Source: DAOUCP01 sp034432155 (lineage in GTDB: Bacteria > Chloroflexota > Anaerolineae > Epilineales > Epilineaceae). From it: a stretch of 64,000 bases of DNA. A program made the position numbers and the translations under genes. Below are positions 51,127 through 58,642 of the stretch, one piece after another. Under the pieces are notes generated by a model. The model was not told the DNA's origin, did not search any database, and saw only the letters and a list, made by a program, of their open reading frames with translations. The stretch spans positions 97,371-161,370 of the forward strand of contig DAOUCP010000035.1 in the NCBI GenBank assembly GCA_034432155.1. Reading direction: 5' to 3'. How positions within the stretch are numbered: position 1 is the first letter of the stretch; every line of letters starts with the position of its first letter.

Positions 51127-52773
51127 TTACACGTCGAGCACCACGGGCAAGACCATCGGCCGGCGCCGGGTGCGAGCGTGGATGTAGCGTGCCAGTTCAT
51201 CGCGCACCCGATCGGCCAGCAGATCGTGCGCGCCATGCGCCTGGGTGACCAGCTCCTCGAGACGCTCGCGCATGCCGTCCAGGATCTCTGCCGATTCGGG
51301 TTCGTAGACGAAGCCGCGAGTGAGCACCTCTGGAGGACGTGCCAGCTCGCGACTGGCCGCATCGACGGCCAGGACGACCACCACGAAGCCATCGCGAGCC
51401 AGATGATGACGGTCGCGCAGTACGACCTGTCCCACATCGCCTACTCCCAGGCCATCCACGTATACGTAGCCACCAGGCACCGTCTCGCCCAGTCGAGCTG
51501 AGGTGCCATCGACCTCCAGGACCTGGCCATTCTCCAAGACGAACACGGTCTCGGCGGGCATGCCAACCTCCTTCGCCAGTTCGGCATGCAGCACCAGCAT
51601 GCGGTACTCGCCACCGATGGGCACGAGGTAGCGGGGCGCCACCAGCCGCAGCATCAGCTTGAGCTCCTCGCGGCTGGCGTGCCCGGACACGTGCACGGGC
51701 GTCAAGGCCTGGTACACGACGCGCGCGCCACGCCGGAACAGATTGTCCAGGGTGCGATGGACGAGCTCCTCGTGGCCCGGGATGGGCGAAGCCGAGAGTA
51801 CGACCGTGTCCCCTGGGCGGAGGCTCACATCGCGATGGGCGTCGTTCGCCATGCGGACCAGGGCCGAGGTTGGCTCGCCCTGGGTTCCGGTGCAGCAGAT
51901 CACGACCTCGGAGTCGGGCAACCGATCCAGGTCTCGCACGCGCACCAATGCCCCATCCGCCACCTTGAGGTAGCCAAGTTCCATCGCCATCGCCGTGTTC
52001 TGCTCCAGCGAGCGGCCGACGATGCCCACCTTGCGGCCGAACCGCGCGGCCACGTTGAACACCTCCTGGACGCGGGACAGATTGGAGGCGAAGGTGGCGA
52101 TGATGATTCGTCCCGCGGCCCGCTCGAACACCTGGGTGAGTGCTTCCCGAACGACCGTCTCCGACGGGGTGTAGCCGGGACGCTCGGCGTTCGTACTGTC
52201 CGACAGCAATAGGAGCACGCCCTCCCGGCCCAATTCGGCCAGGCGGTGCAGATCGGTCAGCTGACCATCGACGGGCGACAGGTCGAACTTGAACTCGCCG
52301 GTATGCACGATGCAGCCCACCGGCGTGGTGATGGCGTAGCCGACGGCGTCGGGAATCGAGTGGCTGACCCGGAAGGGCTCGACCAGGAAGGGACCAAGCG
52401 CCACTCGCCCCCCAGGCTGGATGGTGATGAGCTCCGCCCCGCCCAAGAGGCCATGTTCCTTCAGCCGTACTTCAATCAAGCCGCGGGTCAACGGAGTCGC
52501 CAGAATGGGCGCCGGCACATTCCCGAGTACGTACGGTAGACCGCCGATGTGGTCCTCGTGGCCGTGGGTGACCAGGTAGCCCAGCACGCGCTCGGCATGC
52601 TCCGCCAGGTAGGCGAAGTTCGGGACCACGAGGTCGACGCCGGGCATGTCGCTCTGCGGGAACATAAGCCCGCAGTCCACGGCCAGGATCTGTCCGTCGA
52701 ACTCGATGGCCGTGCAGTTGCGGCCAACCTCCCCCAGGCCACCCAACGGGATGATGCGTACGGACGTTCCCAC
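51127..52773 (-). CDS. rnj: Ribonuclease J
   Basis: RNase J is a metallo-beta-lactamase-fold exo/endonuclease of mRNA turnover and rRNA maturation (548 residues). Motif 2 is THGHEDHIGG at 69-78, with PLGGLGEVGRNC at the N-terminus, the downstream HTGEFKFD and SDSTNAERPGYTPSE motifs, and the beta-CASP elements ATFASNLSRVQEV, CCTGTQGEPTSAL and VHVSGHASREELKLML. The C-terminal domain is present and slightly short. The GTG at 52773 matches the family N-terminus; a TTG at 52821 adds an unconserved leader. It ends an operon tpiA-udg-rnj. Confidence 0.95.
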   Translation of the reverse strand: MGTSVRIIPLGGLGEVGRNCTAIEFDGQILAVDCGLMFPQSDMPGVDLVVPNFAYLAEHAERVLGYLVTHGHEDHIGGLPYVLGNVPAPILATPLTRGLIEVRLKEHGLLGGAELITIQPGGRVALGPFLVEPFRVSHSIPDAVGYAITTPVGCIVHTGEFKFDLSPVDGQLTDLHRLAELGREGVLLLLSDSTNAERPGYTPSETVVREALTQVFERAAGRIIIATFASNLSRVQEVFNVAARFGRKVGIVGRSLEQNTAMAMELGYLKVADGALVRVRDLDRLPDSEVVICCTGTQGEPTSALVRMANDAHRDVSLRPGDTVVLSASPIPGHEELVHRTLDNLFRRGARVVYQALTPVHVSGHASREELKLMLRLVAPRYLVPIGGEYRMLVLHAELAKEVGMPAETVFVLENGQVLEVDGTSARLGETVPGGYVYVDGLGVGDVGQVVLRDRHHLARDGFVVVVLAVDAASRELARPPEVLTRGFVYEPESAEILDGMRERLEELVTQAHGAHDLLADRVRDELARYIHARTRRRPMVLPVVLDV

Positions 52774-52821
52774 TTGCCGACACCCTAGATGTGAATCGTC
52801 GCCCCGGATGCGAAGCCCCAA

Positions 52822-53451
52822 TCAGAAGAGACTGAGCTGCCGCGCCTGGGGAGCCTCCGGTGGCTTGTCGCCTTCCGACTCGACGTCGTCCAGCGCGCGT
52901 CGGAGCGCCCGGAAGTCGCTGTCCAGGTGGGGGCGCCAGTCGCCGCGGTGCAGCGCCGCAGCGGGGTGCACCAAGGGAACCAGGACCCGATCGCCCGTCC
53001 GAAACGGCTTGCCGTGGGCCTGACCGATGCGCAGCCCGGGCAGAAACTGCTCCATCGCAAATCGCCCCAGAAGACCGATCACTCTTGGCTTGATCAGAGC
53101 CAGCTGCCGGTCCAGGAACGGTCGGCAGGCGACAATCTCCTCGGGCAGTGGATCCCGATTCTCCGGCGGCCGGTGCTTGATCACGTTGGTGATGAACACC
53201 TCCTCGCGCCGCAAGCCAATCCCCAAGAGCAGCTCCTCGAGCAGCTTGCCGGCCGGACCCACAAACGGACGGGCCAGTCGATCTTCCTGGAAACCGGGGG
53301 CCTCGCCGATCAACATGAGCTCGGCGGTGGCCGGCCCCTCGCCGGGCACCGGTCGGGTCGCACTGCGATACAAGGAGCAGCCGCGACAGGCAGCGATCTC
53401 GGCGGCGATCGCGGCTAGCGCCTGGGCAACAGCCGGTTCTTCGTCTGCCAT
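52822..53451 (-). CDS. Uracil-DNA glycosylase, family 4 (iron-sulfur type)
   Basis: A 209-residue enzyme that removes uracil from DNA. The motif GEAPGFQEDRLARPFVGPAG (from Gly49) and HPAA at 162-165 are family 4 signatures. The cluster ligands are Cys22 and Cys25 (CRGC), and Cys109 (IVACRPF). The residue at the usual third cysteine position is His93 (VIKHRPPENRDP), so the cluster would be Cys3His or altered. It starts 2 bp after the tpiA stop and lies 48 bp upstream of rnj. Confidence 0.9.
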   Translation of the reverse strand: MADEEPAVAQALAAIAAEIAACRGCSLYRSATRPVPGEGPATAELMLIGEAPGFQEDRLARPFVGPAGKLLEELLLGIGLRREEVFITNVIKHRPPENRDPLPEEIVACRPFLDRQLALIKPRVIGLLGRFAMEQFLPGLRIGQAHGKPFRTGDRVLVPLVHPAAALHRGDWRPHLDSDFRALRRALDDVESEGDKPPEAPQARQLSLF

Positions 53452-53453
53452 GG

Positions 53454-54221
53454 TTACGGTGCCGCCTCTGCCGCAACAGCACGGACCATGCCGGCGAAAC
53501 CTGCCGCATCGAGGGAGGCGCCGCCCACCAGACAGCCGTCAATGTCCGGCTGGGCGCAGTAGAGCGCTACGTTCGCCGGGTTGACCGATCCGCCGTACAG
53601 GATTCGTGCCGAGCCAGCCGCAACAGGTGAGAACAGGAGCCCGAGCTCGATGCGGATCAGCTCGATGACCCGCTGCGCCTCCGCTGGATCGCACGCCCGA
53701 CCGGTGCCGATGGCCCAGACGGGCTCGTAGGCCACCAGCAAGCGAGCCGCTTCGCCGGCCTCGAGGCCATGGAGCGCCGTGGCCAGCTGACGCCGTACCA
53801 CGCGGTCTGTCTCGCCGGCATCGCGTTGGCCTTCGGTCTCGCCAACGCAGAGAATGGGTACCAGATTCCTGCCGAAGGCGGCGTGCACCTTGCGCTGCAC
53901 CTCCTCGTCGCTCTCGCCGAACAGGTGGCGTCGCTCCGAATGGCCTAGGATTACGTGGCTGGCCCACTCACCCACCATGACCGGGCTAATCTCCCCTGTG
54001 AAGGCGCCGGCATCGGCCCAGTGCATGTTCTGGGCCGCCGCCGCGACGCGCGATCCGCGCACCACCTCGGCGACCGCCGGCAGCGCGGTGAACGGCGGTG
54101 CCACCACAATCTCGACCTCACCCACGTCGAGCGTCCCTGCGACCACCTGCGCCGCCAGCTCTCGGGCTTCGGCCGCGGTGCGGTTCATCTTCCAGTTACC
54201 GGCCATGACGGGGGTACGCAA
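53454..54221 (-). CDS. tpiA: Triosephosphate isomerase
   Basis: TpiA interconverts dihydroxyacetone phosphate and glyceraldehyde 3-phosphate in glycolysis. The 255-residue protein has catalytic Lys11 (AGNWKMN), His94 (ILGHSERR) and Glu166 (AYEPVWAIGTG). The phosphate-binding ILYGGSVNPAN and C-terminal GCLVGGASLD are intact. It leads the minus-strand operon with udg and rnj. No other glycolytic gene is close by. Confidence 0.97.
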   Translation of the reverse strand: MRTPVMAGNWKMNRTAAEARELAAQVVAGTLDVGEVEIVVAPPFTALPAVAEVVRGSRVAAAAQNMHWADAGAFTGEISPVMVGEWASHVILGHSERRHLFGESDEEVQRKVHAAFGRNLVPILCVGETEGQRDAGETDRVVRRQLATALHGLEAGEAARLLVAYEPVWAIGTGRACDPAEAQRVIELIRIELGLLFSPVAAGSARILYGGSVNPANVALYCAQPDIDGCLVGGASLDAAGFAGMVRAVAAEAAP

Positions 54222-54360
54222 TGCGCGCTCCTGTGCTCTCTCATCCCGACGGCTGCACGGGGCTCGATTGCGGCCGGGGCAAAACGACCAGGGGAGCGAT
54301 GTCCCCGGCCGCGCTCGTTCCCCGGCTTTGGCGAGGCACAGCCGAAGGCGGACCTGGCGC

Positions 54361-54366
54361 AGTATA
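54361..54366 (-). promoter_or_regulatory. -10 box of the tpiA operon (minus)
   Basis: TATACT on the minus strand (54366-54361), 139 bp before the tpiA ATG. The -35 position reads TGGCCG and is weak. It lies back to back with the sua5 promoter. Confidence 0.5.
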
Positions 54367-54397
54367 GGTCAAACAACGGCCGGCGGCCAGAGACGCC

Positions 54398-54403
54398 TAT
54401 ACT
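54398..54403 (+). promoter_or_regulatory. -10 box of the sua5 gene
   Basis: TATACT on the plus strand, 114 bp before the GTG at 54518. The -35 region is unclear. An imperfect dyad follows at the expected start site. Confidence 0.5.
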
Positions 54404-54411
54404 TGCCGCCA

Positions 54412-54430
54412 CCCGGTAGGGCCTGCCGGG
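54412..54430. promoter_or_regulatory. Imperfect dyad at the sua5 transcription start
   Basis: CCCGGTAGG-G-CCTGCCGGG: 9-bp arms with a single mismatch (a G-U pair in RNA) around one central base. It begins 8 bp after the -10 box. It could be an operator or a leader hairpin. Confidence 0.4.
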
Positions 54431-54517
54431 AACCGGCGCTCACTCAGACGCGGCCGACTGCCGCAAACCCGTGCTCACCCGGATGTGGCCGCCTGTGACG
54501 ACCCACGAAGGACCGCC

Positions 54518-55699
54518 GTGCTCCAGGTAATCGCTGTCGATTCCAGACGACCTGATCGGCAAGCCATCGACCGGGCGGCGGAGGTGCTGCGCGGCGGCGG
54601 CCTGGTCGCCTTTCCCACCGAGACCGTCTACGGCCTGGGCGCCGACGCCTTCCAGGTACAGGCCATACGACGGATCTTCGCCGTCAAGGGCCGGCCGGCC
54701 TCCGACCCGCTCATCGTGCACCTGGCATCGGCAGCCGACTTGCCCCGAGTGGCCATGGACGTGCCGTCCATTGCCCACGAGCTGGCCGCTGCCTTCTGGC
54801 CCGGTCCCCTGTCGCTCATCGTGCCACGCTCGCCAGGCCTGCCCACGGAGGTGACGGCTGGTCTGGATACCGTAGCCGTGCGAGCGCCAGATCACCCCGT
54901 TGCCCTGGCGCTGCTCGAAATGGCCGACGTGCCCATCGCCGCTCCCAGCGCCAATCGCTTTGGCCACGTCAGCCCCACCACGGCTGCCCACGTGGTGGCC
55001 GATCTGGGCGACGGGATCGATGTCCTCTTGGACGCCGGCCCGACGCCGATCGGCATCGAGTCCACGGTGGTTGACTGCACTGTCGACCCACCACGCATCC
55101 TGCGCCCCGGCGGGCTGGATCTGGAGCGGCTGGCGACAGTGGCCCAGGGCATCCGCTTGGCAGAAGGACTCGCTTCCGCCCCCCGACTACCGGCCGGCGG
55201 CAGGCAGGTTGTGCCCGAGAGCGCGGCGGCCCGCGAGCGGCCGACGAGCTACCGATCGCCCGGCCAGCTGCCGCGCCACTACGCGCCCCGCGCCCGCCTG
55301 GTCCTGCTGAGCGGCCCGCCGCGGCTCGTCCGGGAGGTCATGGGACGCGCGGCCAGGCGACTCGTGGCGGTCGGCCAGGGGCCGGTCGGCCTGCTCGCGA
55401 GCAGCGATGACATGCCCCCCGATGCGACGGCGGAGCCGGGCATCGTGGTGCGAGCCCTGGCGCCGCGTCAGGCCATCGAAGTCGCCGGTCGGGCGCTGTA
55501 TGCCGCGCTGCGCGAGCTGGACAATGCCGGAGTCAGGGCCATCCTGGCTGCCAGCTTCCCGAGCCAAGGCCTGGGCTTGGCGATCAACGATCGGCTCCAT
55601 CGCGCCGCGGCCGGACGACACATCGAGCTGACCACCGACGAGAGTCTGGAGGCCGCAACGGACCGAGCCGTTCGCTTGACTTTGGCCAACCGGAGCTAG
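54518..55699 (+). CDS. sua5: L-threonylcarbamoyladenylate synthase (Sua5 type)
   Basis: Sua5 makes threonylcarbamoyl-AMP from Thr, bicarbonate and ATP for the t6A modification of tRNAs. The 393-residue protein has the N-terminal YrdC domain (GGLVAFPTETVYGLGADAF, KGRPASDPLIVHL, RAPDHPVALALL, APSANRFGHVSPTTAAHV, ESTVVDC) and the C-terminal Sua5 domain (SPGQLPRHYAPRARLVLL). The GTG at 54518 has AAGGA at 6-nt spacing and is preferred to GTG 54485. The gene is transcribed divergently from tpiA. Confidence 0.95.
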   Translation: MLQVIAVDSRRPDRQAIDRAAEVLRGGGLVAFPTETVYGLGADAFQVQAIRRIFAVKGRPASDPLIVHLASAADLPRVAMDVPSIAHELAAAFWPGPLSLIVPRSPGLPTEVTAGLDTVAVRAPDHPVALALLEMADVPIAAPSANRFGHVSPTTAAHVVADLGDGIDVLLDAGPTPIGIESTVVDCTVDPPRILRPGGLDLERLATVAQGIRLAEGLASAPRLPAGGRQVVPESAAARERPTSYRSPGQLPRHYAPRARLVLLSGPPRLVREVMGRAARRLVAVGQGPVGLLASSDDMPPDATAEPGIVVRALAPRQAIEVAGRALYAALRELDNAGVRAILAASFPSQGLGLAINDRLHRAAAGRHIELTTDESLEAATDRAVRLTLANRS

Positions 55700-55702
55700 C
55701 GG

Positions 55703-55807
55703 GTCCTTGTCGGGCTGGCCGGAACCTCGGCTAGCGGGGCCTCGTTGGGCTGGCCCGAACCGCGGCCACCCCTGCCTCGGCGAGCTAGCCGGAACTCAGC
55801 CGCTCGA
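55703..55807. repeat. Three-copy 35-bp tandem repeat downstream of sua5
   Basis: Units at 55703-55737, 55738-55772 and 55773-55807; the first two are close (CTAGCGGG ... GGGCTGGCC or GGGCTGGCCC ...), the third more diverged. A further roughly 53-bp degenerate pair (GCGAACTCACTCTGAGGGGAG / GCGAGCTCACTCCGAGGAGG) follows at about 55865-55935, overlapping the htrA 3' end. The convergent sua5-htrA gap holds no gene. Confidence 0.75.
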
Positions 55808-55917
55808 GAGCACAAGAACGCTCCGCCGGCCCCGAACGTCTGTCGACGGAGTGCGCGGTGGGGCGCGAACTCACTCTGAGGGGAGTGCGCCGCCGTGGGC
55901 CCCGGCAGGCCGCGAGC

Positions 55918-57252
55918 TCACTCCGAGGAGGTGGGTCGCGTGCCCAACGTGACCGATTCGCGGACCTGCTTGCCGCCTCGCAGCACGGTGAGCTCGATCG
56001 TCTGGCCCGGCCTTGTCTCGAGCGCCACGTAGGTCAGAAGATCATCGAACGAGTCCACCGTTCGGCCATCGACCGCCAGCACCACGTCGCCACCCACGGG
56101 AATCACCTCCGCCTGGCCGAAGGGGATCACTTGGATGCCCCTCCGCGGCGACGAATCAGCCTGCGCAAACTGGTTCGCGTTGCTTGGTGGAATGAGCTTG
56201 CCGTCCGAAGGCCCACCTGCCACGACGCCGGTGATGTACGCGCCGCGCGTGTCCTCAAGACCGTTGGCTTTGGCGACTGCCAGTGTGACGTCGCTCATCC
56301 CAGTCACGCCCAAGTAAGCCCAATCATGACGACCCTGGCGGATCAGATCCGGGACCACCAGGTTGACAATCGGGGCCGGGATGGCAAAACCCACACCCGA
56401 GTTGGCTGGTACGCCGCCGGCGCTCTCGGTGTTGATCTGCGCATTCACGCCGATGACCTGCCCCGAGAGGTCCAGGAGCGGCCCACCCGAGTTGCCCGGG
56501 TTGATGGCGGCATCCGTCTGGATCGCTTGTGGGATCGAGAAGTGCGTGGCGCCGCTGGGGATCACCCGTCCCAGGGCACTGATGATCCCGTAAGTCATGG
56601 TCTGGGCATGACCGAAGGGATTGCCAATGGCCACCACTGGCTGGCCGACCCGCAGGGAGTCGAAACGGCGCAGCACTGCCAATGGGCGCGCCGTCGAGGG
56701 CATGTCCTTGACCGTCACGACCGCCAGATCGGAGAACCCGTCGCTGGCCAGCACCTCGCCCGCGCGCCGCTGGCCATCGTGGAACACGATCTCCAGCGTG
56801 TCGGCCGAGCTCACAACATGATGGTTGGTCACGATGTGCTTCTCGTCGTAGACGAAGCCCGACCCGCTGCCGGCCTGCGAGAAATCGCCACCACCGAACG
56901 GCGATCGCACCCGGACCCGCACCTCGATGCTGACCACGCCCGGTGCCGCGCGCTCGTAGAGGGCTATCAGGTCACCACCGGTCACCGTCGAGGCGCCGCT
57001 CGGAGCCAGCGCCTCTTGCGTGGCCGAATCGGTACTCTCCGCCACTCGGCCGCGAGTCCGCTCCTCCGCCCGCTCCACCGTCGAGCGAATGACCGCGGTG
57101 CGCACCACCGGCCGCGGCAGACGCACGTGCAGACGCGGCGACAGATCCAGCCCCCGCACCAAGAGCACGCTCGCCCCCACCAGGGAGACAATCACACCTA
57201 GGCAGCCTATGCCCAAGACCAGCCATAGCAGCCTTCGTTCCGTTCGCCTCAT
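55918..57252 (-). CDS. htrA: Membrane-anchored HtrA/DegP-like serine protease with PDZ domain
   Basis: A 444-residue protease. One N-terminal membrane segment (about residues 9-32) anchors it outside. The trypsin-like domain has His145 (VTNHHVVSS), Asp175 (GFSDLAVV) and Ser255 (NPGNSGGPLLD). LGVTGMSD and the later VIPVGGDVVLAVDGRTVDSF mark the C-terminal PDZ domain, which contains an insertion of about 30 residues. It should degrade or chaperone misfolded exported proteins. The ATG at 57252 has GGGAGGTG upstream. A dyad overlaps its promoter region, suggesting repressor or stress control. Confidence 0.95.
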   Translation of the reverse strand: MRRTERRLLWLVLGIGCLGVIVSLVGASVLLVRGLDLSPRLHVRLPRPVVRTAVIRSTVERAEERTRGRVAESTDSATQEALAPSGASTVTGGDLIALYERAAPGVVSIEVRVRVRSPFGGGDFSQAGSGSGFVYDEKHIVTNHHVVSSADTLEIVFHDGQRRAGEVLASDGFSDLAVVTVKDMPSTARPLAVLRRFDSLRVGQPVVAIGNPFGHAQTMTYGIISALGRVIPSGATHFSIPQAIQTDAAINPGNSGGPLLDLSGQVIGVNAQINTESAGGVPANSGVGFAIPAPIVNLVVPDLIRQGRHDWAYLGVTGMSDVTLAVAKANGLEDTRGAYITGVVAGGPSDGKLIPPSNANQFAQADSSPRRGIQVIPFGQAEVIPVGGDVVLAVDGRTVDSFDDLLTYVALETRPGQTIELTVLRGGKQVRESVTLGTRPTSSE

Positions 57253-57270
57253 GGTTGCACCTCCCGCCAC

Positions 57271-57290
57271 GCCTGGTGATCACACCAGGC
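57271..57290. promoter_or_regulatory. Perfect inverted repeat (operator candidate) upstream of htrA
   Basis: GCCTGGTG-ATCA-CACCAGGC: perfect 8-bp arms with a 4-bp spacer. It begins 7 bp after the -10 box and lies 18 bp before the ATG, so it covers the predicted transcription start. Confidence 0.65.
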
Positions 57291-57296
57291 TGGACA

Positions 57297-57302
57297 ATTC
57301 TA
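57297..57302 (-). promoter_or_regulatory. -10 box of htrA (TAGAAT, minus)
   Basis: TAGAAT on the minus strand (57302-57297). No convincing -35 is seen at the normal spacing, so activation by another factor is possible. Confidence 0.45.
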
Positions 57303-57512
57303 TCGCCAGCCCAAGCGACTTGCCTAGTGCCGTCCTCCCGAAGGCGCCTGCACCACCACAAGGCGATCGAGCCCGCCATTCGGCTTGCCCCGAGCCGATC
57401 CCGCGGGCCCGATCTCACTGCACGCTGCCAGGGGGTGAAGGTACTGCAGGGAGGAGGGTGTCTTGTGGGCTCAAGGATGCCCCTCGAGCGTGAGACAGGG
57501 CTGAGAGCGGCC

Positions 57513-58157
57513 CTAAGGCTGGCTGAAAGTCACAGCCCACCTCGCCGGCGGCGCGGATGAGCCGTGTAGCCCGTGAAAGAGTCCAAGAGGCGGTACAGTG
57601 CCGCCCCGGGGCGCCTGCTCAGCCTTGTCACCATCGTCGCGTCCCTGTTCGAGACGATCGACGCTGCCTGGTCCTCCGGCAGCGCCATCATCGCCACGAA
57701 GGCCTTGGCCGCCTCGATCGCCGCCGCTGCCGCTCCAGGCCATTGGGGCACCTGGAAGCCCCCCATACGGCCCCAACCAAGGAACCCTTTCCAGCCCAAG
57801 GCGGCTGAGCTCCTCCAGCCGCCCCTGCGGCTCCAAGCGATGCACGACGGCATCCTCCCCATCGTGAATCGCCAACAGCCCGGGATGCAACCAGCCTCTG
57901 TTGATCGCCAGGTCTTCGGCGATGCCCTGTCCCGCCGGCAGCGGCAGGGTCCACGCCCTTCGCTCCACCAGGTCGGCGACGTTGAGGAGCTGGGACTCCG
58001 TCGTCAGGCCGGTGGTCACGAGGTAATGCTCATCGGCCGTGAGGTCGCTGAGGTAGATCAAGTGCGGCGCAGCGGTGGCTTCCGCGACACCGGCTGCTCC
58101 GGCTGGAGCTGGAGTGCTGGAGAGAAGCCCTACCACGAGCCGCCGCGCCCGCTTCAT
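57513..58157 (-). pseudogene. Probable decayed gene for a secreted propeller or solute-binding protein
   Basis: From the ATG at 58157 the minus strand reads MKRARRLVVGLLSSTPAPAG, a signal-like start, then a propeller-like stretch (LLNVADLVERRAWTLPLPAG, LAINRGWLHPGLLAIHDGE) to about 57780. In that frame the rest is Gly/Arg low complexity. In another frame, 57862 to 57530, AAAAAIEAAKAFVAMMALPE followed by DQAASIVSNRDATMVTRL looks like the C-terminus of an extracellular solute-binding protein. The shift of protein-like sequence between frames suggests a frameshifted remnant. No promoter was found. Confidence 0.4.
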
Positions 58158-58293
58158 CGTTTGCCTGCGTGCCTCAAGCGGCGAAGAGGACGCTCTCGTG
58201 CCAGGCTGCCCACAACGCCACCACCGGTACGCCCCTCCAGCCCGTTCTAGCATGGACTACGTCCCACGGGACCTCGGTCAGGGCGGCCATCCC

Positions 58294-58401
58294 GGTTGGC
58301 ACCGTCCGAACCAACGTCCCGGTTAGCACCGTCCGAACCAACGTCCCGGTTGGCACCGTCCCCACCACCCTCCCGGCCGGCACCGTCCCCAGCACCGGCG
58401 A
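58294..58401. repeat. Four-copy 27-bp tandem repeat upstream of the secreted propeller gene
   Basis: Units at 58294, 58321, 58348 and 58375, each like GGTTGGCACCGTCCGAACCA followed by ACGTCCC. The first two are nearly identical. The array lies just before the -10 box at 58440. It is open in the frame of the downstream gene, encoding about GTVRTNVPV, but lies upstream of the likely start. Confidence 0.88.
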
Positions 58402-58439
58402 GGGCGCCGCAAACTTGCTCTCAAGGGTCGCAATCGCCC

Positions 58440-58445
58440 TACAAT
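58440..58445 (+). promoter_or_regulatory. -10 box of the secreted propeller gene
   Basis: TACAAT at 58440-58445; TTGCTC at 58415-58420 is a possible -35 with a long 19-bp spacer. The leader would be about 190 nt and is rich in short inverted repeats, for example ACAGGG/CCCTGT arms and GGCC-GAAG-GGCC near 58610. Confidence 0.45.
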
Positions 58446-58642
58446 GGTTGAGTCGCTCCGGGACCGGCCGCACTACCGCACCACGAATCCTTCTCCGGGG
58501 TCAACAGGCGGTCGCTGACAGGGCCACCGTTCGCATCCCCTGTGGCTGGGGTACCCCGAAGACGGCAGAGAGGCCGCCCCGGAGGGTTGGCGGCCGAAGG
58601 GCCGGTGATTGTCTCGAAGCTTGCGCTTCCCGCGAGGACGAA

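Noticed and set aside
51026..51190. Small plus-strand gene after AAGGAGGAGGAG near 51029
   Set aside because: The strong ribosome-binding-site-like string is followed by a TTG-started frame of about 50 codons that overlaps the 3' end of rnj and has no protein-like features.
57573..58250. Plus-strand open frame opposite the decayed gene
   Set aside because: It has no ribosome-binding site, signal or recognisable motif. The minus strand has the signal-like start.
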